The notes under the pieces: model-generated
Database searches by the model: none
What the model was told of the DNA's origin: nothing
What the model saw: only the letters and a program-made list of their open reading frames with translations
Position numbers and translations under genes: made by a program
Shown: in pieces, positions 1-5,250 of the stretch
Layout: every line of letters begins with the position of its first letter
How positions within the stretch are numbered: the first letter of the stretch is position 1
Assembly: GCA_030642335.1 (NCBI GenBank)
Contig: DAOWNX010000076.1
Span: forward strand, 1-5,268
Source: Caldisericota bacterium
GTDB taxonomy: Bacteria > Caldisericota > Caldisericia > Caldisericales > Caldisericaceae
Direction of reading: 5' to 3'
DNA length: 5,268 nt

Positions 1-745
1 CTTCTGAGGTTTTTCTATGTTCTGTGACAATTTTTATTTTTGGATAAATGAGGTCAAATGTGCCATTTCCATCTGGCAATATCCTGAATTTATCATTTGT
101 TTCTTTTTGTCCGTCTAAACTTAGCACTATGCTTATGTCGTTATCGTACAGAAATTTTTCTATCTCTTCTGTGATAAGGGAGCCATTCGTTGTAATTGTA
201 AAACGCCATTCTTTATCCGGATATGTTTTTTTTGCGTATCGGACTGTTTTTTTGACAACGGTAAAGGCAAGCAGTGGTTCTCCGCCAAAGAAATCTACCT
301 CTAAATGCTGTCTTCCCTCCGAATGCTTGTAAAGGAAGTCAATGGATTTTTTTGCGACGTTCCAGCTCATTAAGGCATTTTTATTACCGTAGTTTCCTTG
401 TTTTGCAAAGCAGTATTTGCAGGCAAAATTACACGCGTGAGCGATGTTCAGACAGAGAGATTTGAGCACAAGTTCAGATTCAAAGTATTCTGGCGAAGAT
501 GAAAAGAGCAAATTTTCTTTTATGAGCTGCTCGATCTCTTTCCTTGTGCTTGAAGCTTCGTTTTCGTATTCTCTGAAAAGTATTTTTTCGGCTAAATCAA
601 ATGATTGTTTTTTGATGAGCGTGTTAATGAATTTATATGATATTTCATCAAGCGCAAATAAAGAACCTGTATTTACATCAATTGCAAAACATTCTTCGTT
701 GAATATAAACGTGTGGACATTTTCTTTGCAAAAAGCATCATGCAT
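1..745 (-). CDS. scfB: SCIFF-peptide radical SAM maturase (thioether-forming), C-terminus cut by window edge
   Basis: Minus-strand frame open from 745 to the window edge: 248 codons, no stop. The product is the radical SAM enzyme expected to install a thioether cross-link in the SCIFF precursor encoded just upstream. Visible: an N-terminal domain (about residues 1-90) containing AIDVNTGSLFALDEISY, resembling the peptide-recognition (RRE) start of CteB-type maturases; HACNFACKYCFA with the CX3CX2C motif that binds the SAM-cleaving 4Fe-4S cluster (Cys105, Cys109, Cys112); FFGGEPLL at 152-159, the SAM-binding GGEP motif; TTNGSL at 185-190. Family members are about 450 residues, so the SPASM/twitch region with auxiliary-cluster cysteines lies outside the window and cannot be checked. 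The start is ATG at 745, four bases after the precursor stop; an in-frame TTG sits at 748. The ribosome site is weak (GGTAG overlapping the precursor stop), suggesting translational coupling. The identification is strong; the exact linkage made is inferred from the family. Confidence 0.93.
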   Translation of the reverse strand, partial: MHDAFCKENVHTFIFNEECFAIDVNTGSLFALDEISYKFINTLIKKQSFDLAEKILFREYENEASSTRKEIEQLIKENLLFSSSPEYFESELVLKSLCLNIAHACNFACKYCFAKQGNYGNKNALMSWNVAKKSIDFLYKHSEGRQHLEVDFFGGEPLLAFTVVKKTVRYAKKTYPDKEWRFTITTNGSLITEEIEKFLYDNDISIVLSLDGQKETNDKFRILPDGNGTFDLIYPKIKIVTEHRKTSE

Positions 746-749
746 CAAG

Positions 750-914
750 CTACCAAATCCATCTCTTTATTGGCTTTTTGATTTCGCAAACTTGATTGCC
801 TATTGTCACGCTTGTTTTGCAAGCTGATTTGCAGGGCGTTTGGCACTCTCTGCAATCGTGCTTTTTATCAATATTCCAGAAAGGTTTTTTAACAATTAAT
901 TTTATATGTTTCAT
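750..914 (-). CDS. scfA: Ranthipeptide precursor of the SCIFF family, five-cysteine variant, 54 aa
   Basis: This 54-codon gene (ATG 914-912, TAG 752-750) begins MKHIK, the near-invariant start of SCIFF precursors. It contains CRECQTPCKSACKTSVTIGN followed by QVCE, the family core. Cysteines are at 21, 24, 28, 32 and 43. The usual fifth cysteine of the SACKTSC segment is Val36 here, so there are five rather than six. In Clostridium thermocellum CteA, as I recall it, the maturase links Cys32 to Thr37; both residues exist here at the same numbers, so the cross-link site seems kept. The leader (1-20) is basic and the core is followed by IKKPIKRWIW, longer than usual for this family (about 45-48 aa). 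A GGAGG site lies 6 bases upstream of the ATG and a good promoter is in place. The maturase follows after 4 bases. SCIFF products have been linked to cell-cell signalling in clostridia; the role here is unknown. Confidence 0.92.
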   Translation of the reverse strand: MKHIKLIVKKPFWNIDKKHDCRECQTPCKSACKTSVTIGNQVCEIKKPIKRWIW

Positions 915-920
915 TTGTTA

Positions 921-925
921 CCTCC
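921..925 (-). promoter_or_regulatory. scfA: Ribosome binding site of the SCIFF precursor
   Basis: Read on the minus strand this is GGAGG, followed by the 6-base spacer TAACAA and the ATG at 914. It is the strongest ribosome site in the window by match to the anti-Shine-Dalgarno sequence, and it fixes the precursor start. The maturase behind it has only a weak site, so the locus appears set to make more peptide than enzyme, the usual need for a precursor and its modifying enzyme. Confidence 0.85.
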
Positions 926-934
926 ATTTTGTTT

Positions 935-963
935 ATTATAATTCAAATTGGATACTCAGGCAA
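935..963 (-). promoter_or_regulatory. Sigma-A type promoter for the SCIFF peptide-maturase pair
   Basis: On the minus strand TTGCCT (963-958, 4 of 6 consensus positions) is separated by 17 bases from a perfect TATAAT (940-935). Initiation would fall near 928, almost at the GGAGG ribosome site, leaving about 15 untranslated bases. This leaves no room for a leader riboswitch or attenuator, so control would have to act at initiation. The prediction rests on consensus match and position only. Confidence 0.75.
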
Positions 964-974
964 GTACTTTATAA

Positions 975-1010
975 TGTTGACAAAATTTTATCTCAATGTA
1001 AAATTCAACA
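975..1010. repeat. Imperfect inverted repeat covering the alaS core promoter; possible operator
   Basis: The left arm is TGTTGA (975-980) and ATTTTA (985-990) with caaa between them. The right arm is TAAAAT (999-1004) directly joined to TCAACA (1005-1010). The arms are exact complements apart from the 4-base insertion, around the 8-base centre tctcaatg. It spans both the -35 and -10 boxes of the alaS promoter. In E. coli, alanyl-tRNA synthetase is known to repress its own gene by binding a palindrome near the transcription start, so an operator is conceivable. However, the arms are AT-rich, part of the symmetry could be chance, and the binding partner is unknown. Most of the repeat is upstream of the predicted RNA start, so it is unlikely to be a terminator. 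Confidence 0.45.
977..1004 (+). promoter_or_regulatory. Sigma-A type promoter for the alaS-ruvX-mltG operon
   Basis: A perfect TTGACA (977-982) is followed after 16 bases by TAAAAT (999-1004), 5 of 6 matches to the -10 consensus. Initiation is expected near 1011, giving an untranslated leader of about 20 bases. This excludes a T-box leader, the tRNA-sensing element often found before Bacillota synthetase genes. It is the only convincing promoter ahead of the four plus-strand genes. Its -35 box lies 13 bases from the -35 box of the divergent SCIFF promoter. Confidence 0.75.
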
Positions 1011-1017
1011 AAAGAAA

Positions 1018-1024
1018 GAAGGTG
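1018..1024 (+). promoter_or_regulatory. alaS: Ribosome binding site that selects the GTG start of alaS
   Basis: GAAGGTG lies 5 bases before GTG at 1030; counted from the GAAGG core the spacer is 7 bases. The GTG overlaps an out-of-frame ATG at 1028 (sequence ATGTG), which would encode only MWKAKI before a stop at 1046-1048. The alignable N-terminus of the synthetase begins at the GTG, so the GTG is the functional start. Confidence 0.8.
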
Positions 1025-1029
1025 AAAAT

Positions 1030-3615
1030 GTGGAAAGCAAAGATATAAGGGAAAATTTTCTTGTTTTTTTTGAAAATAAAAACCATTTAAGATTAAAAAG
1101 TGCATCACTTATTCCCCAGGATCCAACGCTTTTGTTTACTTCTGCGGGGATGGTTCCTTTGAAAGCTTATTATCTTAGTGAGGAAGAACCGCCGGGTAAA
1201 CGCATAGCAACAGTGCAAAAATGTCTGAGAACAAACGACATAGATAATGTGGGGTATACAGCACGACACCATACGTTTTTTGAAATGCTGGGCAATTTCT
1301 CCATAGGTGATTATTTTAAAGAAGAAGCAATCCCCTGGGCGTATCAATATGTGACAGAAGTGTTAAATTTACCGAAAGATCGTTTATGGATTTCAGTATA
1401 CAAGGATGATTTAGAGTCAAAGGAAATCTGGAAAAAAGTAGGTATTGTTCCTGAAAAGATTATTTTACTTGGCGAAGAAGATAATTTCTGGAAGATGGGT
1501 GCTGTCGGGCCCTGTGGCCCTTGCTCTGAAATTTATTTTGACAGAGGCATAAAAAAGCCGGGGGAAGAAAAGCAACTTCCCGGAGATGACGGAGAGAGAT
1601 TTTTAGAATTTTGGAATCTTGTTTTTACTCAGTTTGACAGACAAGCTAATGGAGAGCTTAAGCCATTGCCGAAACGAAACATTGATACTGGCCTGGGACT
1701 TGAGAGGGTTACAAGCATTATAGAAGGAGTTGAAACAGATTTTGAAACAGATCTTTTTTTGCCTATCATTAAAAAAATTGAAGATATAAGTAGAGAAAAG
1801 TATGGAATTAATGAAAAAAAGGACCGTTCTTTCCGTATCATAGCAGACCATATAAGAGCCATTTCTTTTCTTATTGCTGAGGGACTGGTTCCTACCAACG
1901 AAAAAAGAGGATATGTATTGAGAAGGCTGATACGAAGAAGTGCGCTTTTTGGAAGAGGATTAGATCTCGAGGAAGCGTTTCTTCATCGTATTGTTCCTGT
2001 TGTTGTGGATTCGCTTAACACATTTTACCCGGAACTGAGTGAAAATAAAGATAAGATAATTTCTAATGTAAAAAACGAAGAAGAGCGATTTAACCTGACA
2101 TTAAATGGAGGGTTTGAATATTTCAAAGACCAGTGCAAAAAGATAGAAGCGTCAGGTGGAAAAGAGTTTTCTGCAGATGCTGCATTTTATCTGTATGATA
2201 CGCTTGGCTTTCCAATAGAGCTTACTAAATTGTTGCTTAAAGAGCATGATCTCAACTTTAATAACGAGAAATTTGATGAATACCTTGAGGAGCAGAGAGA
2301 AAGGGCAAGAAAAGCGTTTAGTGGAGGAAAAAGTTTTACGGAGAGAGTTAATCTTGTTAAGGTAAAAGAAGAGGTAGGTATAACTGATTTTATTGGTTAT
2401 GACGTTTTTTTATCAAAAGTTAAAGTAAAAGGTATTTTAAAGAATGGGAATTTAGTTAGCTCGGTATCAGAAGGAAAAGAAATTTCTGTTATACTTGATA
2501 AAACGCCTTTTTATGCCGAAAAGGGTGGGCAGGCAGGAGATAAAGGGATTATAAAAAATGAAAAGTTTATATTTATAGTGGAAAATACTGAAACTCCGAT
2601 TAGTGACTTGATAATGCATACAGGCAAGATAAAGAGCGGATCCATTAAAGTGGGAGATACAGTGGAAGCTTCTGTCAATTCGGAGAGAAGACATGCAATT
2701 ATGCGGGCACATACATCTGTACATATATTACAGGGAGTACTGAGGAGCTTTTTCGGAGAAAATATTGGGCAGCAAGGTTCTGCTGTTTATCCTGATGAAT
2801 TTCGTTTTGACTTTAATTTTACAGGCAAAATGAACGATGAAATGTTTGGTAAAATTGAAAGAGAAATAAACGACATTATAATGAATGGGATTCCTGTTTG
2901 TGTTAAAGAAATGACGTTTGACGAGGCAAATAAATCTGGCGCTCTTGCATTTTTTGGCGATAAATATGGAGATACTGTAAGAGTTGTTGACATAGCCGGG
3001 ATAAGCAAAGAATTTTGTGGAGGAACACATGTATCTGATACAGGTGATATTCACTGTGTAGTGCTTACGTCTTTTAGGAGTGTTGCGTCTGGTATAAAAA
3101 GAATAGAGGGGTTTTCAGGCAAAAAAGCTTATCAGGCGATATTGGGAAAAGGAAGAATTCTTAAAAAAATAGCGAGAATTTTATCAGTGGACGAAAAATC
3201 TGTTCCAGATCGTATGGAAGAAATTTTCGCTGAAAATAAAGAACTGAAGCGTGAATTACATCAATTTAAATTAAAGGGTATTGAATCAGCATTGGACGAT
3301 ATCATTTTAATTACAGAAAAAGACGGTATTTCTTTTTACTTTAAGGAATTTCACTCGGTTTCATTTGCAGAATTGCGTAAAGCGCTGGATATGGCAAGGA
3401 AAAAATTGAAGAGGGGAGTCGTGCTGTTTAGTTCTATTGAAGCTGATAAGGTCCTTCTGCTCGTAGGGAAGTTAGCGGATGAAAATGTTTCAAGCATTGA
3501 AATTTTTAATAAGGTATCTCCTCTTCTCAATGGAAGAGGAGGAGGAAACGAACGTTTAGCACAGGGCAGTGGTACTGCGCGTATAAGTGTGGAAGATCTT
3601 AAAGAGAAATTGTAA
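1030..3615 (+). CDS. alaS: Alanyl-tRNA synthetase, 861 aa
   Basis: This cytoplasmic class II synthetase joins alanine to tRNA-Ala and hydrolyses mischarged Ser- and Gly-tRNA-Ala. The 861 residues match the usual length of about 870. In order: the catalytic domain has DPTLLFTSAGM (31-41), YTARHHTFFEMLGNF (76-90), GPCGPCSEIYFDRG (160-173) and class II motif 3 DTGLGLERV (219-227). A helical tRNA-binding region follows, with GYVLRRLIRRS (294-304). The editing domain has FYAEKGGQAGD (494-504) and the zinc site formed by HTSVH (His561, His565) and CGGTH (Cys663, His667). A coiled linker (about 728-750) leads to the C-terminal DHHA1-type domain with GRGGGNERLAQGSG (835-848). The frame stays open upstream to 796, but that part is antisense to the SCIFF precursor. 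The GTG at 1030 gives the normal family start (MESKDIRENF) and has a ribosome site. All key residues I can check are present, so a working enzyme is expected. It is first in a compact operon. Confidence 0.97.
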   Translation: MESKDIRENFLVFFENKNHLRLKSASLIPQDPTLLFTSAGMVPLKAYYLSEEEPPGKRIATVQKCLRTNDIDNVGYTARHHTFFEMLGNFSIGDYFKEEAIPWAYQYVTEVLNLPKDRLWISVYKDDLESKEIWKKVGIVPEKIILLGEEDNFWKMGAVGPCGPCSEIYFDRGIKKPGEEKQLPGDDGERFLEFWNLVFTQFDRQANGELKPLPKRNIDTGLGLERVTSIIEGVETDFETDLFLPIIKKIEDISREKYGINEKKDRSFRIIADHIRAISFLIAEGLVPTNEKRGYVLRRLIRRSALFGRGLDLEEAFLHRIVPVVVDSLNTFYPELSENKDKIISNVKNEEERFNLTLNGGFEYFKDQCKKIEASGGKEFSADAAFYLYDTLGFPIELTKLLLKEHDLNFNNEKFDEYLEEQRERARKAFSGGKSFTERVNLVKVKEEVGITDFIGYDVFLSKVKVKGILKNGNLVSSVSEGKEISVILDKTPFYAEKGGQAGDKGIIKNEKFIFIVENTETPISDLIMHTGKIKSGSIKVGDTVEASVNSERRHAIMRAHTSVHILQGVLRSFFGENIGQQGSAVYPDEFRFDFNFTGKMNDEMFGKIEREINDIIMNGIPVCVKEMTFDEANKSGALAFFGDKYGDTVRVVDIAGISKEFCGGTHVSDTGDIHCVVLTSFRSVASGIKRIEGFSGKKAYQAILGKGRILKKIARILSVDEKSVPDRMEEIFAENKELKRELHQFKLKGIESALDDIILITEKDGISFYFKEFHSVSFAELRKALDMARKKLKRGVVLFSSIEADKVLLLVGKLADENVSSIEIFNKVSPLLNGRGGGNERLAQGSGTARISVEDLKEKL

Positions 3616-3628
3616 AGAAGGCGAATAG

Positions 3629-4078
3629 ATGAAAGAAAAAGGAGTAATTGTTGCACTTGATGTTGGCATGGGAAGAGTTGGCGTGGCTGCAAGCGATCCT
3701 TTGCATATAACTGCAAATCCTGTTACCGTGATCCAAAGAGACGGGAATGAATTTGAAGCAATAAAAAAACTGGTAAAATCTTATAATGCAAAAACTGTTA
3801 TCATAGGCCTTCCCAAGACATTAAGCGGAGATGTAGGCTCACAGGCAGAAAAAGTGCTTACATTTGTAAATGTGCTAAAAGGATATTTAGGCGATGTAGA
3901 AATCATTCTTTGGGATGAGCGTTTTACTAGCGTTATAGCTCATAAAATGTACAAGTCGCTAGGTATTAGGTCTAAAAAAGAGCGTGTAACAAAAGATGCT
4001 GCTGAAGCTTTGTTAATCCTTCAGAGTTATTTGAATTATAGAGGGAGGAAGAAAAAATTAGAAAATTCAGACGAATAA
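3629..4078 (+). CDS. ruvX: RuvX/YqgF family RNase H-fold protein, 149 aa (Holliday junction resolvase-like, pre-16S rRNA nuclease)
   Basis: This is a small cytoplasmic RNase H-fold protein. The family has been assigned Holliday-junction resolvase activity in some bacteria and 16S rRNA 5'-end maturation in E. coli; the sequence cannot decide between these. Visible: the first strand ALDVGMGRVGVAASDP with acidic Asp11; IIGLPKTLSGDVGSQAEKV (58-76); WDERFTS (95-101) with Glu97; and KDAAEALLILQSYL (122-135) with Asp123 in the position of the last acidic active-site residue. The length is normal for the family (about 140). The ATG at 3629 has GAAGG at 3617-3621, 7 bases away, and starts 13 bases after the alaS stop. 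Its last 22 bases overlap mltG, and the mltG ribosome site lies in the codons for its basic tail RGRKKK. In many Bacillota a small reoM/UPF0297 gene sits between alaS and ruvX; it is absent here. Confidence 0.95.
   Translation: MKEKGVIVALDVGMGRVGVAASDPLHITANPVTVIQRDGNEFEAIKKLVKSYNAKTVIIGLPKTLSGDVGSQAEKVLTFVNVLKGYLGDVEIILWDERFTSVIAHKMYKSLGIRSKKERVTKDAAEALLILQSYLNYRGRKKKLENSDE
4043..4048 (+). promoter_or_regulatory. mltG: Ribosome binding site supporting the ATT start of mltG
   Basis: GGGAGG is followed by the 8-base spacer aagaaaaa and ATT at 4057. It lies inside the 3' end of ruvX, and the next in-frame ATG, GTG or TTG is 60 bases away (TTG at 4108). A site this strong at this distance, followed by a basic stretch and a membrane segment, is the main reason for placing the mltG start at ATT. 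Confidence 0.75.
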
Positions 4079-5007
4079 TTCTTCTCATTGTTTTTTTTCT
4101 TATTTTTTTGATCGTCTTCGTTGAAGTATATCCCGGATTAATTACGGGCAAGAATGAAGGAGCGCTTGATATTCCAGAAAATGTTACAGTGAAAAATATA
4201 GGAACATTATTGAAGAAAAATAGTTTTATTCTTGATCCGTTTGGTTTTTCCATTATTGTTAAGGTCAAAGGAGAAGAGAAGAATTTAAAAAGTGGCCAAT
4301 ACTTTCTTACTGATATTCATAACATTTTTGATATCATAGGCATCCTTAAGCAGGGAGTATTGCCGGAAGATATAAAAGTAACCATTCCGGAAGGGTTTAC
4401 CGTAAGAGATATTGCAGAAAGGCTTTACGAAAAAAATGTAATAGAAGATAAAGAGCTGTTTATTAAAGACGCAGAGCAATATGAAGGATATCTTTTTCCT
4501 GATACATATTCGTTTACAGAAAAAATGACGAATAGAGATGTAATAAACAGGTTTGGGGAAAGATTTTTAGAGATTTTGCCAGCTAATATTAATGAAAAGG
4601 CAACGAGAAAAGAATTAACTCTAAAGCAAGTTATTATCCTTGCTTCTATTGTTGAAAAAGAAGTGTGTCTTGATGAGGATAGGCCTCTTGCTGCAAGCGT
4701 GTTTTTAAATAGAATGTGTGTCGGAATGCCGCTTCAGGCAGATTCTACAATTGTCTATATATTGCCAGGCCATAAACAATGGCTTTCCGAAGAAGATTAT
4801 GATATAGATTCTCCATATAATACATATAAATATGCCGGACTCCCACCGATGCCTATATGTAATCCGGGGATAAAGTCCATTATCGCTGTGCTTGATGCTC
4901 CTGATACAAATTATTACTATTTTATTACAACGCCGGAAGGGAAAGCAATATTTGAACGAACTTTAGAAGAACATAACAGGGATCTTGCAAAATATTATGG
5001 TGGATAA
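4057..5007 (+). CDS. mltG: Endolytic murein transglycosylase MltG (YceG-like), 316 aa, probable ATT start
   Basis: MltG is a membrane-anchored lytic transglycosylase that cuts nascent peptidoglycan strands outside the membrane and so limits glycan length. From the ATT the protein opens with basic RKFRR (2-6) and one hydrophobic segment (about 7-22), a signal anchor with the rest outside. A LysM-like region follows (about 30-125, including IPEGFTVRDIAERL), then the catalytic domain: EGYLFPDTYSF (143-153), ILASIVEKE (194-202) with the expected catalytic Glu200, LQADSTIVY (226-234), SPYNTYKYAGLPP (252-264) and a C-terminal YYYFITTPEGKAIFERTLEEHN. PPGPI of most relatives is PPMPI here. The first conventional start, TTG at 4108, lacks a ribosome site and would delete most of the anchor, so ATT at 4057 is preferred. 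AUU is a rare initiator, best known from E. coli infC. A sequencing error from ATG is the main alternative. The gene overlaps ruvX by 22 bases and is probably coupled to it. Confidence 0.93.
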   Translation: MRKFRRIILLIVFFLIFLIVFVEVYPGLITGKNEGALDIPENVTVKNIGTLLKKNSFILDPFGFSIIVKVKGEEKNLKSGQYFLTDIHNIFDIIGILKQGVLPEDIKVTIPEGFTVRDIAERLYEKNVIEDKELFIKDAEQYEGYLFPDTYSFTEKMTNRDVINRFGERFLEILPANINEKATRKELTLKQVIILASIVEKEVCLDEDRPLAASVFLNRMCVGMPLQADSTIVYILPGHKQWLSEEDYDIDSPYNTYKYAGLPPMPICNPGIKSIIAVLDAPDTNYYYFITTPEGKAIFERTLEEHNRDLAKYYGG

Positions 5008-5009
5008 TT

Positions 5010-5243
5010 ATGCGCAACATAGAACATAGTAAACAAATAAAGGGAAGAGAAGTTTTGAAAAAAATTCATATGGACAAACGGTATGTTTGGTTTGTCCAGG
5101 CGTTGCTTTCTGATACCGGACTTGTTGCACTTTCTTTGGGAAATAATGAAGAGGTATCCATTTTTTATGATAAGAATGTAGAAGATGAAGTATTAAATTA
5201 TCTCCGTGAAATTGAACAATTTTGTTGTTTTGAATTTTGTTAA
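5010..5243 (+). CDS. Small conserved-type protein resembling DUF4911, 77 aa
   Basis: The ATG at 5010 begins 2 bases after the mltG stop and has GGTGG at 4999-5003 as a ribosome site inside the mltG end, so it is probably the last gene of the operon. The product has no signal peptide or membrane segment. Residues 16-70, from LKKIHMDKRYVWFVQALL to LREIEQ, suggest a small alpha/beta domain. From memory this recalls the DUF4911 family, whose function I do not know; the match is tentative. It ends in CCFEFC, three cysteines in six residues, which could bind metal or be incidental. The first 15 residues are polar and could be leader: an in-frame TTG at 5055 preceded by the purine-rich AGGGAAGAGAAG (5041-5052) would give a 62-residue protein starting at KKIHMDKRY. 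I assign no function. Confidence 0.75.
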   Translation: MRNIEHSKQIKGREVLKKIHMDKRYVWFVQALLSDTGLVALSLGNNEEVSIFYDKNVEDEVLNYLREIEQFCCFEFC

Positions 5244-5250
5244 AAAAAAT

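Noticed and set aside
48..827. Three overlapping plus-strand open frames (48-332, 274-465, 444-827)
   Set aside because: They lie antisense to the SCIFF maturase and precursor, whose frames carry clear family motifs. The plus-strand products have no recognisable domain.
796..1029. 78-residue N-terminal extension of alanyl-tRNA synthetase
   Set aside because: The frame is open by chance. It crosses the divergent promoters and the antisense of the SCIFF precursor, and lies mostly upstream of the predicted transcription start.
915..1029. T-box or other riboswitch ahead of alaS
   Set aside because: The predicted leader is only about 20 bases, and no T-box sequence or antiterminator hairpin is visible.
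1105..3716. Minus-strand open frames of 73-121 codons within alaS and the start of ruvX
   Set aside because: They are shadows of a well-supported coding strand, without family motifs.
3972..4479. Minus-strand open frames opposite ruvX and mltG
   Set aside because: Both plus-strand genes are conserved here, and the antisense products look like random low-complexity translation.
4108..5007. TTG at 4108 as the mltG start
   Set aside because: It has no ribosome site, sits inside the hydrophobic segment and would remove the basic residues and most of the anchor.
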